From CAYSCW01 sp964449165 (GTDB lineage Bacteria > Acidobacteriota > Aminicenantia > Aminicenantales > Aminicenantaceae), in NCBI GenBank assembly GCA_964449165.1, contig CAYVAT010000005.1, positions 1-64,000 of the forward strand: DNA of 64,000 nucleotides. The letters are read 5' to 3'. Numbering within the stretch: the first letter of the stretch is position 1; each line of letters starts with the position of its first letter. Positions 35,968 through 44,833 of the stretch are shown in pieces. The position numbers and the translations under genes were made by a program. The notes below the pieces were generated by a model. The model saw nothing but the letters and a program-made list of their open reading frames with translations. It was not told where the DNA came from and ran no database searches.

Positions 35968-36334
35968 TTTTTCCCTCCTTTTGTTTTTTCCTTTTGAGTT
36001 GTCGCCAACCAAGCCGAATCAGGGGAAAGATAAAAGGCCAGTACTTGGAGGAAGGTCTGATGATTCTTGTGGAGATGAAAAAGGCCATCTCTGCTAAACT
36101 TGCTGCCGTTTTCTTTGAGGCTTCGACAATCTCGCCCGCAGCATCGATTCGGGTATTGATTTTCCGGTTGGTATCCTTCAGGTTCAGGATCAAGCCTCTT
36201 AGCTCTCTTAGTGTTTCTTCTCCTTCTTTAGCTGTCTTGCGAAGCTGGATGAAGAATATAACAAGAATTGTGCCCACAACTACTGCAACGATAGTGATAA
36301 TCAAGAGCAAGAATTGATTCAAGGTTAGCGGCAT
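35957..36334 (-). CDS. DUF948-like single-span membrane protein
   Basis: 125 residues with an N-terminal membrane helix (about 8-30) and an amphipathic coiled region (ETLRELRGLILNLKDTNRKI), as in DUF948 proteins, which frequently precede YtxH genes. The pairing supports the call; function unknown. First gene of a likely unit with ytxH-like, eno and the mutase. Confidence 0.65.
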   Translation of the reverse strand: MPLTLNQFLLLIITIVAVVVGTILVIFFIQLRKTAKEGEETLRELRGLILNLKDTNRKINTRIDAAGEIVEASKKTAASLAEMAFFISTRIIRPSSKYWPFIFPLIRLGWRQLKRKKQKEGKNGK

Positions 36335-36468
36335 GGTAACTAATAGATAGAATAAAACCCTTGTTTTGTCAAATTAGTCCAGGAAATAAAGACGAAGAGC
36401 GGAAATATTTCAGTCTGGCAGTTTACGAGACTTTTGCTTTCCTCTCATCCTCAATCAGGAGAAAAGCC

Positions 36469-37059
36469 TCATTTCAAAAGGACCTTATGAAGATCCTTGA
36501 GTTGAAACTCTTGGGTCATTCTTTCTAGGATCTGGGAGTAGTCTTCTTCTTTCTTCTCAATCACAGCTTCCTCCCACTCGCCGATGAGTGAGGAAGAGAT
36601 AAACTGATGGTCCTTTTTCAAAGTGCGATTTATCCCCTTGAGAGCTCTCCAGTGAGTGATCATGAGGATGGCAAGAACTCCGAAAAAGACGTTGGGTCCA
36701 GGGAGAAGAGCGGCGAGTCCGCTCAGGGGCAGAAGCAAAGTTTCCCCTGCTAAGTAAAGAATGTGTTTGGTTCTCTGTTTTTGAAGAAAGAAGTAAAATT
36801 TGGTCCTTAATTTTTTGTCCTCAAGCTGGTCTGAATAGAGGATTTGAATCGATCTGTCTTTGAGTTTCAGACTTCGTTCGAATGCCTGTTCCTGTCTTAG
36901 TATCCTTTGAGGAAGAAGCATCAGTTTTTCTTTGGCTCGTTCCCATAACTCCTTCCATCGGGAGAACTCGATATGAATTTGATCCATCGGCTCTGATGAA
37001 AAATACCTGTATTTCTGCTTGTGATCCTGTATAAAAAAGAATTTCATCATGCGCCTCAT
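36469..37059 (-). CDS. Unknown protein, weakly like mitochondrial K+/H+ exchange-related (Mit_KHE1) proteins
   Basis: 196 residues. A charged N-terminal half (helical, EFSRWKELWERAKEKLM), then KRTKHILYLAGETLLLPLSGLAALLPGPNV-type membrane hairpin (about 105-150), then an acidic helical tail. The loop between two hydrophobic helices with LPGPNVFFG is reminiscent of the Mit_KHE1/LETM1-associated family. This is recognition from memory and remains tentative. It stands alone between the ytxH group and the btu genes. Confidence 0.45.
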   Translation of the reverse strand: MRRMMKFFFIQDHKQKYRYFSSEPMDQIHIEFSRWKELWERAKEKLMLLPQRILRQEQAFERSLKLKDRSIQILYSDQLEDKKLRTKFYFFLQKQRTKHILYLAGETLLLPLSGLAALLPGPNVFFGVLAILMITHWRALKGINRTLKKDHQFISSSLIGEWEEAVIEKKEEDYSQILERMTQEFQLKDLHKVLLK

Positions 37060-37246
37060 TTTAACATTTCATCCAAAAATGAGGCAAGAAAGTAAGCACC
37101 CTTTTCAATTCAGTATATATTTAAATTCATCACGGTCTTAAGGATGCTTCTGGCAAGAAATTGAGGGAACTGTTAACCTGAATTCATGGATAATCCAGGA
37201 GAGTAAGATTTTTGATGATTCCAAGCCAAAGCATGATCTCATAATG

Positions 37247-38233
37247 TTATTTTCTTTGGTAAAGAAGATAGATGAAAAAGGGGGCTCCAATCCCAGCCGT
37301 GATGATGCCGATGGGTAACTCAGTGGGAAAGAGAACAGTGCGGGCCAGAAAGTCTGAATAGATAAGAAAGATGCCTCCTGCCAGGGAAGAGAAAAAGAAG
37401 AGATGGCGATGGTCAGGGCCGATGAGAATGCGCACCCAATGGGGTACGATCAGGCCTACAAAACCGATGATTCCGCTGACTGAGACAGCCGAGGCAGCTA
37501 ATAGAGTAGAGACGACAAGAAAAACTTTTCTGACCCGATTCACCGGACAGCCGAGGGATTGAGCGGTCTCATCACCGAGCGCTAAAAGATTCATATCCTT
37601 GGCAAGCCATTGGGCAAGGGCAAAACAGACGAGGAAATAAGGGAAGACAGCGATGATCTGGTTCCAGTTGGAGAGAGAGAAGCTTCCCAAGAGCCAGAAT
37701 ACGGCACGCTCGAATGATTCTGCTTTGAGAAAAATGAAGAAAGAAGTCAAAGCGGAAGCAAGGGCGCCTGCTGCGATTCCAGTGAGAAGAAGAGTTTCAA
37801 CCTTGAAGATGCCTTTTTTCTGGGAAAGGAGATAGACCAGCGAAACGAGGATGAATCCGGAAAGGAATGCAAAGACGCTCTGTAGAGAGAAGCCAAGAAT
37901 GTTCATGTTCAGGCCGAGATAGATTGAAAGGACAGCGCCCAGGGAGGCGCCAGAAGACACCCCGACAACAAAAGGACCTGCCATAGGGTTCTGGAAATAA
38001 CCCTGGAGGATCGCACCAGAGAGAGAAAGGCTGGCTCCAACCAGAAAGGCTAAAATGGCACGCGATAATCTGAGGTCTAAAAAAATGGTGGCATGAGTTG
38101 GGTCATGGTGGAAGAGGAACCCCCAAAGATCTTTAAGAGATGTCTTTACAGGCCCCTCAACAAGGCAGAGTAACAATCCTGAAAAAAGAAGAAGGAGGAG
38201 GATAATAAGAAGCACTGTTTTTTTGGGATTCAT
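37247..38233 (-). CDS. btuC: FecCD/BtuC-family ABC transporter permease
   Basis: 328 residues, about ten spans. Family motifs: LRLSRAILAFLVGASLSLSGAILQGYFQNPMAGPFVVG (read in parts near residues 52-90), GSFSLSNWNQI and the C-terminal VPHWVRILIGPDHR coupling region. Permease for a siderophore- or cobalamin-class importer. The start overlaps the binding-protein stop by 4 nt. Cobalamin is favoured because a B12-dependent mutase is nearby and no iron genes are; the symbol is by context. Confidence 0.85.
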   Translation of the reverse strand: MNPKKTVLLIILLLLLFSGLLLCLVEGPVKTSLKDLWGFLFHHDPTHATIFLDLRLSRAILAFLVGASLSLSGAILQGYFQNPMAGPFVVGVSSGASLGAVLSIYLGLNMNILGFSLQSVFAFLSGFILVSLVYLLSQKKGIFKVETLLLTGIAAGALASALTSFFIFLKAESFERAVFWLLGSFSLSNWNQIIAVFPYFLVCFALAQWLAKDMNLLALGDETAQSLGCPVNRVRKVFLVVSTLLAASAVSVSGIIGFVGLIVPHWVRILIGPDHRHLFFFSSLAGGIFLIYSDFLARTVLFPTELPIGIITAGIGAPFFIYLLYQRK

Positions 38234-39138
38234 TGTTCTTTTTTAAAATGAGCGGGATGGAGAATATGGGCGAGCTGGATAAGGGCATCCACGAGACGCG
38301 GACCAGGCCTTGTGGCTATATTGGCATCCAGAAAGTGAATACGGTCCTCTGACACTGCCCTAATCTCCCGGAAAGGTCTTTCTCCTTTCATCCAGCTTCG
38401 AGCTTTCTGGAATTCCTCTTTGGATTGGGCCAAGACGATGATAACGTCAGGATTTTCATGGATGAGCTCTTCCCTGTTGTAATGGAGCCATTTCCTCTGG
38501 ATATTTCCAGCGATGTTTATGCCCTTGGCTTTTCGGACCAGATCATCCAGAAAACTTCCTTTTCCGCAGGTCCAGAGGCCCATACCATGAAGAGAAAAAA
38601 AGACTTTCGGCTGATATTGAACTTTTTGCAGGGAATCTTGCATGTGCGAATACTTCTTTTGCATGGATTCGATGAGGTTTTCGGCCTCTTTCTCCTGCTG
38701 GGTGACAGCACCTATGGTCTTAATAATATCGAACACAGATTCCAGTCCACTCCCCATTTCCAGAACAAAGAGGGGAAGGTCAAGCTCTCTCAAGCGCCTG
38801 AGAACCCTCAAGGGATTTCCACGGAAGCCAATCACCAAATCAGGATTCAAGGCATATATTTTTTCCAGATTAAGGTCGACCATCCCTCCAATCTTTTCTT
38901 TTTCCAAAGCTTGTGGCGGGTAATCACAATAGCGGGTGACTCCGACGATCCTTGCTTCGAGGCCCAGGGCAAAGAGGATCTCGGTGATGTTGGGGGCGAG
39001 AGAAATGATCCTTTGCGGGGGGGAGGAGAGGAGGATGGAGTAGCCCAAAGCATCCTTGACCGTTTTCACCTGAAGGGCGTTAGAAAAGGAAAAAGAAAGA
39101 AGGAGCGAGGTCAATATCGGGATTAATCTTAATCTCAT
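38230..39138 (-). CDS. btuF: BtuF/FepB-type periplasmic substrate-binding protein
   Basis: 302 residues with a signal peptide (about 1-21) and a class III binding-protein fold: PQRIISLAPNITEILFALG, GVTRYCDYPPQA, MVDLNLEKIYALNPDLVIG and the rigid connecting helix. CDYP and GG(M)VD are typical of BtuF-like proteins that deliver vitamin B12. The start and stop overlap both partners by 4 nt, giving an order of ATPase, binding protein, permease. Confidence 0.85.
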   Translation of the reverse strand: MRLRLIPILTSLLLSFSFSNALQVKTVKDALGYSILLSSPPQRIISLAPNITEILFALGLEARIVGVTRYCDYPPQALEKEKIGGMVDLNLEKIYALNPDLVIGFRGNPLRVLRRLRELDLPLFVLEMGSGLESVFDIIKTIGAVTQQEKEAENLIESMQKKYSHMQDSLQKVQYQPKVFFSLHGMGLWTCGKGSFLDDLVRKAKGINIAGNIQRKWLHYNREELIHENPDVIIVLAQSKEEFQKARSWMKGERPFREIRAVSEDRIHFLDANIATRPGPRLVDALIQLAHILHPAHFKKEQ

Positions 39139-39929
39139 CTTTTATCTTGGAGCTTAGGGTGAAGGGAGATTTCGGGGAGTCCGGAGAGAGGATTTTTTCT
39201 TACATCCACATCGGCCTGGAAGACATCCTTGATATTTTCCTTGGTGATCATCTCTTTTGGAGTGCCCTGAGCGAAGAGATTCCCATTTTTAAGAAAGATC
39301 AACCTTTGAGAATAAGGAATGGCAAGGTTGATGTTATGTTCGGCAGTGAGTATGGTTTTCCCTCTCACCTCTTGAAGTTTTTTGATGATTTGGTAAATTT
39401 CCACTTGATAGTTGATATCCAGATGAGAGCTTGGCTCATCCAAGAATAGAAAAGGGGTGTCTTGAGCCAAGGCCCTGGCGATGAAGACGCGCTGGCGCTC
39501 GCCCCCGCTGAGATGAGCCAATTTTTTATCTTTGAGATGAGAGATATGGGTGAGATCCATCACTTCGTCCATGATCTTCAAATCCTCCGATGAGGATCCG
39601 CTAAGACGTCCTTGATGGATGTATCTTCCCATAAGTATTATTTCTTCCACGCTGAACTCAAAAGGAAAATCGAATATTTGAGGGACATAAGCGACCTTTC
39701 TAGCGATCTGCTTGGGCCGGAGCGCCAGGATGTCTTGGCCGTTGATGGTTATTCTGCCTGACAAGTTTTTTAAAAGAGATTGAAGAGCTTTGATAAGAGA
39801 GCTTTTTCCTGATCCGTTTGGACCGAGGATGGAGACAAATTCACCTTCTTTTAAGGAGAAAGAGATGTCTCTTATCACATAATCATCTTCGTAGCCAGCC
39901 GAAAGATGTGCAACTTCTAGAACCGTCAT
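39135..39929 (-). CDS. btuD: ABC transporter ATP-binding protein (BtuD/FecE type)
   Basis: 264 residues. Walker A GPNGSGKS (about 38-45), Q-loop near YVPQIFDFPF, signature LSGGERQRV (about 142-150), Walker B LFLDEPSSHLD and H-loop TAEHN. The helical insert and length match FecE/BtuD. First gene of the importer operon, with repeat copy D and the divergent leuS gene upstream. No B12-box sequence was seen in its leader. Confidence 0.88.
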   Translation of the reverse strand: MTVLEVAHLSAGYEDDYVIRDISFSLKEGEFVSILGPNGSGKSSLIKALQSLLKNLSGRITINGQDILALRPKQIARKVAYVPQIFDFPFEFSVEEIILMGRYIHQGRLSGSSSEDLKIMDEVMDLTHISHLKDKKLAHLSGGERQRVFIARALAQDTPFLFLDEPSSHLDINYQVEIYQIIKKLQEVRGKTILTAEHNINLAIPYSQRLIFLKNGNLFAQGTPKEMITKENIKDVFQADVDVRKNPLSGLPEISLHPKLQDKR

Positions 39930-40037
39930 GAAAAACCTTTACTTTTAATTACTAATAGGGGAATTTCGTTATTTCTCTTGTTTAGGCTTAGAAGCTTCAT
40001 TCTTTGTCAAAAAAAGACCTTTGTCAAGATTTTAAGG

Positions 40038-40161
40038 GATGGTGATGGCATCTCCATTTCCGTCGCAGCTGATAAAAGCGTTGGTTCCTATCCATCCTCG
40101 CCAAGACCCTCCCACCCACCACTATGGGCTTCAGATGGATAAGAACCAACGCCTAACCATC
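40038..40161 (+). repeat. Hairpin repeat element, copy D (124 bp with outer stem)
   Basis: Best preserved copy. Core 40078-40152 starts GCGTTGGTTC and ends GAACCAACGC (perfect 10-bp arms), extended by CTATCCATC against GATGGATA with one mismatch. An outer stem GATGGT (40038-40043) pairs with ACCATC (40156-40161). Total length equals copy C. The central CCTCGCCAAGACCCTCCCAC block is identical to copy A. Confidence 0.88.
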
Positions 40162-40232
40162 TGACTGGATAAAATATTTTCGCTTACCATGGAAGTGAGG
40201 ATGCTTCCAGGGATGTTAAGGGATGGCTTGTC

Positions 40233-40261
40233 TTGACTTTTGGGGGCAAGGAAACTAATAT
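40233..40261 (+). promoter_or_regulatory. Sigma-70 promoter of leuS
   Basis: TTGACT (40233-40238), 17-bp spacer, TAATAT (40256-40261). Predicted start near 40268 gives a leader of about 70 nt. Confidence 0.65.
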
Positions 40262-40337
40262 TTATGATTGATTTTTGAGGAAGAGAATTTGTTTCTTCCC
40301 TGATCTGAATCCATAAGAAAAGCGAGACAATCCAAGG

Positions 40338-42818
40338 ATGAAAAAAGACTACAAATTTGAAGAGATCGAGAAAAAGTGGCAGAAAATCTGGGAAGATGCA
40401 GAAGTCTTTAGATCTTTTGAGGATTCCAAGAGGAGTAAATATTATTGTCTGGAGATGTACCCTTATCCTTCTGGCCACATCCACATGGGCCATGTTCGAA
40501 ATTATTCCATCGGAGATGTCATTTCCCGCTACATGACCATGAAGAATTTTAATGTGATTCATCCCATCGGCTGGGATGCTCTGGGCATGCCAGCCGAGAA
40601 TGCAGCCATCGACCAGGGGGTTCATCCCCAGAAGTGGACGGAAAATAACGTCTCTCACATGAGGAGACAATTGAAAGGACTGGGCTTCAGTTATGATTGG
40701 TCAAGAGAGGTGAACACATCTCTTCCCTCCTATTATAAATGGAATCAATGGATTTTCCTCAAAATGTTCGAAAGAGGACTGGCTTACAGGAAGAAGAGCT
40801 GGGTCAACTGGTGTCCCAAATGTCACACCGTTCTCGCCAATGAACAGGTCATTCAAGATCGATGCTGGCGTTGTGATTCCCAAGTCACACAGAAAGAGAT
40901 GGAACAGTGGTTTTTAAAGATAACAGAATATGCCGAAGAGCTTCTTTCAGGACATCAGAAGCTGGACAAATGGCCCGAACATGTTATCACCATGCAGAAA
41001 AACTGGATTGGGAAAAGCACAGGCGCACACATCTCTTTTCCCTTAGTAGGAACATCGCGATCCATAGAGGCCTTCACCACAAGGGTGGACACTATTTTCG
41101 GGGCCACTTTTTTGGTTCTTTCTCCTGAACATCCCCTTAGCCAGGAACTTATTGCTGATTTAGAGGAGAGAGAAGAATTCAGAGGCTGGATAGAGAGAAA
41201 CATCGCAGAGAGTCGAGTGAGAAAAGATAGGGAAGGTGTGGAAAAAGAGGGAATCGATACTGGCAGGAAAGCTGTTAATCCTTTCAGTGGAGAGGAAATT
41301 CCGATCTGGATTGCCAATTATGTGCTCATGGAATACGGAACCGGAGCCATCATGGCTGTACCTGCCCATGACCAGAGGGATTTTGATTTTGCCAAGAAAT
41401 ATTCTCTGCCCATAAGGATAGTTATCGTTCCCGAAGGAGAATCAGCGCAAGATGAGCCGCAAGAGGCTTTCGAGGATTATGGAATGGTCGTTAACTCTGG
41501 CTCATTCTCAGGAAAATCTTCTGGAGAAGCAGCTGAGGAGATGATTCAATACGCAGAGCAGAGGGGATTTGGAAGGGAAAGCACCCTTTACCGCCTCAGA
41601 GATTGGGGGATTTCCCGGCAGCGTTATTGGGGAACACCCATCCCCATCATCTATTGTCAGAAATGTGGGATAGTGGGAGTCCCTTATCAGGATCTGCCTG
41701 TCTATCTTCCCTTTGATGTCGAATTTAAAGGAGAAGAAGGATCACCGCTCGAAAAAGTAAAGAATTTTGTCAACACAACATGCCCCAGATGCAAGGGAAA
41801 AGCACGGAGAGAGACGGATACCATGGATACCTTTTTTGATTCCTCTTGGTATTTCTTCCGTTACACCTCTCCTGAGGAGGACAGCCTTCCTTTCAACCCT
41901 CAGTCTGCCGACTTTTGGCTTCCTGTCGACCTCTACATAGGCGGGGTGGAGCACGCCATCCTCCATCTGATCTATGCCCGCTTCTTCTGCAAGGTGTTCA
42001 GGGATTTCGGCCTCACTTCGTTGGATGAGCCTTTTCCCTGGCTTCTTGCCCAAGGAATGGTGATTAAAGATGGCGCGGCCATGTCCAAGTCAAGAGGAAA
42101 TGTAGTTGATCCTGACGATATGATGAGGAAATACGGGGCAGATACATTGAGACTTTTCATTCTTTTTGCTTCTCCTCCTGAGAAGGAATTTGTCTGGAAT
42201 GAAAAAGGAATCGAAGGCTGTTTCAGGTTTTTAAATCGAGTCTGGATCTTTTTTCAAGAAAACCTTGATGTTTTTGGGGAACAAGGTCTAACAAGAAATA
42301 AGGAGAGACGGAGCAACCAGAACCACATAATAAGAAGAAAGATGAATCAAACCATCAAAAAAGTCAGCGAGGATATCGAAAAGAGATATCATCTAAATAC
42401 AGCTGTCAGCTCTTTGATGGAGTTCTTCAACCAGATCAAGAAGGAGAAAGAGTCACTCAGAACGACCCCAGAGGGAAAACAGTTGCTAAGAGAGTCTATG
42501 GAGACGCTGGTCTTGCTCCTTTCCCTGTTCGCGCCTCATATCTGTGAGGAGCTTTGGGAGAGGATGGGACATAGAACTTATCTTATCCGCACACCTTGGC
42601 CTTCCTATGATCCTCAACTGGCCAAGGAGGAGAAAGTGACTATCGTTGTTCAAGTCAACGGAAAACTAAGGGATCGATTCGAGACTGAAAGGAATCAATC
42701 TGAAATGGAAGTTAAGGAAAGGGCCCTTGGTTTGGATCGTATCCGAAAATACACAGGAGGGAAAAAGATCAAAAAAATAATCTACGTCAAGAATAAGCTG
42801 GTAAACATCGTTGTCTGA
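40338..42818 (+). CDS. leuS: Leucyl-tRNA synthetase
   Basis: 826 residues, within the bacterial range. Class I signature HIHMGH (about 48-53) and AMSKS (KMSKS variant, about 580), the CP1 editing domain with TRVDTIFGATFLVLSPEHPL and GTGAIMAVPAHDQRDF, zinc-ribbon-like cysteine pairs (CPKC/CWRC, CQKC/CPRC), and the tRNA-binding C-terminal domain ending KNKLVNIVV. ATG 40338 with AAGG site. lptE overlaps its stop by 8 nt, matching the common leuS-lptE-holA order. Confidence 0.97.
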   Translation: MKKDYKFEEIEKKWQKIWEDAEVFRSFEDSKRSKYYCLEMYPYPSGHIHMGHVRNYSIGDVISRYMTMKNFNVIHPIGWDALGMPAENAAIDQGVHPQKWTENNVSHMRRQLKGLGFSYDWSREVNTSLPSYYKWNQWIFLKMFERGLAYRKKSWVNWCPKCHTVLANEQVIQDRCWRCDSQVTQKEMEQWFLKITEYAEELLSGHQKLDKWPEHVITMQKNWIGKSTGAHISFPLVGTSRSIEAFTTRVDTIFGATFLVLSPEHPLSQELIADLEEREEFRGWIERNIAESRVRKDREGVEKEGIDTGRKAVNPFSGEEIPIWIANYVLMEYGTGAIMAVPAHDQRDFDFAKKYSLPIRIVIVPEGESAQDEPQEAFEDYGMVVNSGSFSGKSSGEAAEEMIQYAEQRGFGRESTLYRLRDWGISRQRYWGTPIPIIYCQKCGIVGVPYQDLPVYLPFDVEFKGEEGSPLEKVKNFVNTTCPRCKGKARRETDTMDTFFDSSWYFFRYTSPEEDSLPFNPQSADFWLPVDLYIGGVEHAILHLIYARFFCKVFRDFGLTSLDEPFPWLLAQGMVIKDGAAMSKSRGNVVDPDDMMRKYGADTLRLFILFASPPEKEFVWNEKGIEGCFRFLNRVWIFFQENLDVFGEQGLTRNKERRSNQNHIIRRKMNQTIKKVSEDIEKRYHLNTAVSSLMEFFNQIKKEKESLRTTPEGKQLLRESMETLVLLLSLFAPHICEELWERMGHRTYLIRTPWPSYDPQLAKEEKVTIVVQVNGKLRDRFETERNQSEMEVKERALGLDRIRKYTGGKKIKKIIYVKNKLVNIVV

Positions 42819-43347
42819 ATTAAATCTCAAGCTCTGGACCAGGAAGGCCTTTTTACTCCTTTCTCTGTGTGCTTTCCTCGTCAGCTGCGGCTACCATCTT
42901 CGCGGGACAGGAAGTTCTCTCCCCCCTCACATCAAGAAGATCTATATTCCTTTTTTTAAAAACTTGACCACTCGATTCGAGCTGGATGTGAAGTTAACCC
43001 AGAAGGTGAGAGACGAAGTCGTGGCGAGGGGAAAAATGGAGCTTGTCGGAGACGAAGCGTCGGCAGATGCAGTCCTGCTCGGAGAAATCATCTCCTTCGT
43101 AGCCACTCCTATTGCTTTTTCAGGCCAGACCACAGCCGATCGCTATAACATCACCATCATTACCAAGATCGTGCTGAGGGATTTGATCAACAAAAAAGTC
43201 ATATTTTCTAATCCCAGTTTTATCTATCAGAAAGAATACGAGGTGCCACAGGGAACAGATTTTGAGACTGTCCAGACAGAAGCCATAGAGGAAGTGGCAG
43301 GAAGGTTTGCCAGAAGTTTAGTGATTACTATCTTAGAAGGATTTTAA
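42811..43347 (+). CDS. lptE: LPS-assembly lipoprotein LptE
   Basis: 178 residues. Lipoprotein signal with Cys26 in AFLVSCGYHLRG, the classic LptE start, followed by IYIPFFKNLTTRFELD and ELVGDEASADAVLLGEI. It plugs the LptD outer-membrane channel for LPS export. TTG 42811 is the only credible start, overlapping leuS; no ATG occurs before the lipobox. The position between leuS and holA supports the call. Confidence 0.88.
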   Translation: MSELNLKLWTRKAFLLLSLCAFLVSCGYHLRGTGSSLPPHIKKIYIPFFKNLTTRFELDVKLTQKVRDEVVARGKMELVGDEASADAVLLGEIISFVATPIAFSGQTTADRYNITIITKIVLRDLINKKVIFSNPSFIYQKEYEVPQGTDFETVQTEAIEEVAGRFARSLVITILEGF

Positions 43348-43351
43348 AGGG

Positions 43352-44440
43352 GTGCGGAGTTTCTTCCTGGATAAAGGAATCAAGGAGGAGAGTGTTGTCT
43401 CCTGTTACTTTTTCCACGGTGAAGAGACCTATCTTGCCCACCAATTCATCCAGGAACTTAAACAAGCTCTGATTTCTCCTGATGTTCAGGATTATAATCT
43501 GGAGAGGTTTAACCTCGAAGAAAACTCTTGGATGGAAATCATCGATCTGGCCCGTACGGTTCCTTTCTTTCTCTCCTCCTGGCGGATCATCGTGGTGGAA
43601 GCTTCAAAGGGAAAAGATGTAAATCTCTCCAAGGCAGAGAGATCTCTGCTCAAAGATTATTTTTCATCTCCATCTTCACAGACTGTGATGGTTATTGTCT
43701 TTTCCGGAAAGATAAGGAAAAATTCCTCTCTCTTCCAATTTTTTTCATCCCTTTCTTCGTCCCTGGTTTTGATCAAAGAGCTCAAACCTTTAAGGGAAAG
43801 ATCCCTTTATTCATGGATGGACAGGAAACTTTTTTCTTTGGAGAAGACTGCTACATTGGAAGCGAAGAAAAGGGTGGAGGAATTGTTGGGAAATGATCTA
43901 AGGCGGGTGAACCATGAGCTGGAAAAACTGGCCACATTCATCGGCGAAAAAAAGGTCATTGAACTGGATGATGTCAATCAGGTCTCAGGATGGGCGAAAA
44001 CTTCTTTTGAGTGGGAGTTGGCAGAGAGCTTGGAAAAAGCTGATTTTGAACAAAGCCTGGTTGTTTTGAATAATCTCTTCAAGGAAGGGATCAGAACGGA
44101 ATTTATCCTTGGGATGATGGTCCGCTTTTTCCATGAAATTCTTCTAGCCAAGCTTTGGCTGAAAGAGAAGGATAAAGACCGAAAAGCAATATTTAAGGAA
44201 TTAAAGCCTTATATTCACGAAGGGTTTGGGGAATTTTATGTAACAAAGCTCAGACAGTTTTTCTCATTAGTGGAGAGGATTTCCGTGAATGAGATCAACC
44301 ATCATCTCGGCGAGCTAGGTAAGGTTGACTTTAAGATGAAGACTTCAGATGCCTCTGTACAGACGCTGTTGGAAAGCTTTTTGTATGATTATTGTTTTAG
44401 CCGTGGGCAGGGAAGGACTATTTGGAAGGAGAAAGGTTAA
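43352..44440 (+). CDS. holA: DNA polymerase III subunit delta
   Basis: 362 residues. YFFHGEETYLAHQFIQEL start, LERFNLEENSW, RIIVVEA and the C-terminal clamp-loader helical domain around SFEWELAESLEKADFEQ and EFILGMMVRFFHE. It opens the sliding clamp as part of the clamp loader. GTG 43352 begins 4 nt after lptE with an AAAGGGG site. Its 3' end overlaps the convergent rpsT gene by 23 nt. Confidence 0.9.
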   Translation: MRSFFLDKGIKEESVVSCYFFHGEETYLAHQFIQELKQALISPDVQDYNLERFNLEENSWMEIIDLARTVPFFLSSWRIIVVEASKGKDVNLSKAERSLLKDYFSSPSSQTVMVIVFSGKIRKNSSLFQFFSSLSSSLVLIKELKPLRERSLYSWMDRKLFSLEKTATLEAKKRVEELLGNDLRRVNHELEKLATFIGEKKVIELDDVNQVSGWAKTSFEWELAESLEKADFEQSLVVLNNLFKEGIRTEFILGMMVRFFHEILLAKLWLKEKDKDRKAIFKELKPYIHEGFGEFYVTKLRQFFSLVERISVNEINHHLGELGKVDFKMKTSDASVQTLLESFLYDYCFSRGQGRTIWKEKG

Positions 44441-44696
44441 TAAGCTCTACCCGTCGACTCAATCTAGACTTGTATCTGTTCCCTGTGTTTTCGTGGATGG
44501 TTCCCTTCTTGATAGATTTATCTATGAGGGAGAACATTTGGGGAAGGAGTTTCTCTGCTGTCTCCTTGTCTTTGTTATCTATAGCCTCCCTGAGCTTTTT
44601 TATCTTGCTTCGGAGCATCGTCTTGTTTCTCTTGTTGATGGCTCTTTGGTGCAGGCTCCGTCTCCACTGTCGGATCGCGGATTTGTGATAAGCCAT
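44418..44696 (-). CDS. rpsT: 30S ribosomal protein S20
   Basis: 92 residues, Lys/Arg-rich helical protein with the S20 pattern: KSAIRQWRRSLHQRAINKRNK, TMLRSKIKKLREAI, and a C-terminal helix ending RLSRRVELI. ATG with AGAGGAG site. It has its own promoter at 44723-44751 and lies opposite holA, as in many genomes. Confidence 0.93.
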   Translation of the reverse strand: MAYHKSAIRQWRRSLHQRAINKRNKTMLRSKIKKLREAIDNKDKETAEKLLPQMFSLIDKSIKKGTIHENTGNRYKSRLSRRVELINLSPSK

Positions 44697-44722
44697 ATCT
44701 TTCTCCTCTATAATGATGAGAT

Positions 44723-44751
44723 ATGATAAGATATATTTCTTTCAAAGTCAA
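44723..44751 (-). promoter_or_regulatory. Sigma-70 promoter of rpsT
   Basis: Minus strand TTGACT (44746-44751), 17-bp spacer, TATCAT (44723-44728). Leader of about 20 nt including the ribosome site. Confidence 0.65.
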
Positions 44752-44833
44752 CTTGATGTGAAGATGGGAAGCAAAAGGAAAAGGCGCCTGTGAGAATAGC
44801 TTTTAATTAATCTAATAAAAGCCTGAAAGAGAT

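Larger units (their letters stand above)
39930..40337. other. Divergent intergenic region between the importer and leuS
   Basis: 408 bp. It contains repeat copy D (40038-40161) and the leuS promoter (40233-40261). A short GGAAGA/TCTTCC-type hairpin lies in the leuS leader near 40277-40300. No T-box (no specifier/antiterminator bulge sequence) and no cobalamin riboswitch B12 box were found. Confidence 0.6.

Noticed and set aside
39930..40037. Cobalamin riboswitch before the BtuD gene
   Set aside because: No B12-box sequence on the minus strand leader; only the repeat element is present.
40262..40337. T-box leader before leuS
   Set aside because: A small GGAAGA/TCTTCC hairpin is present, but no T-box sequence or antiterminator.
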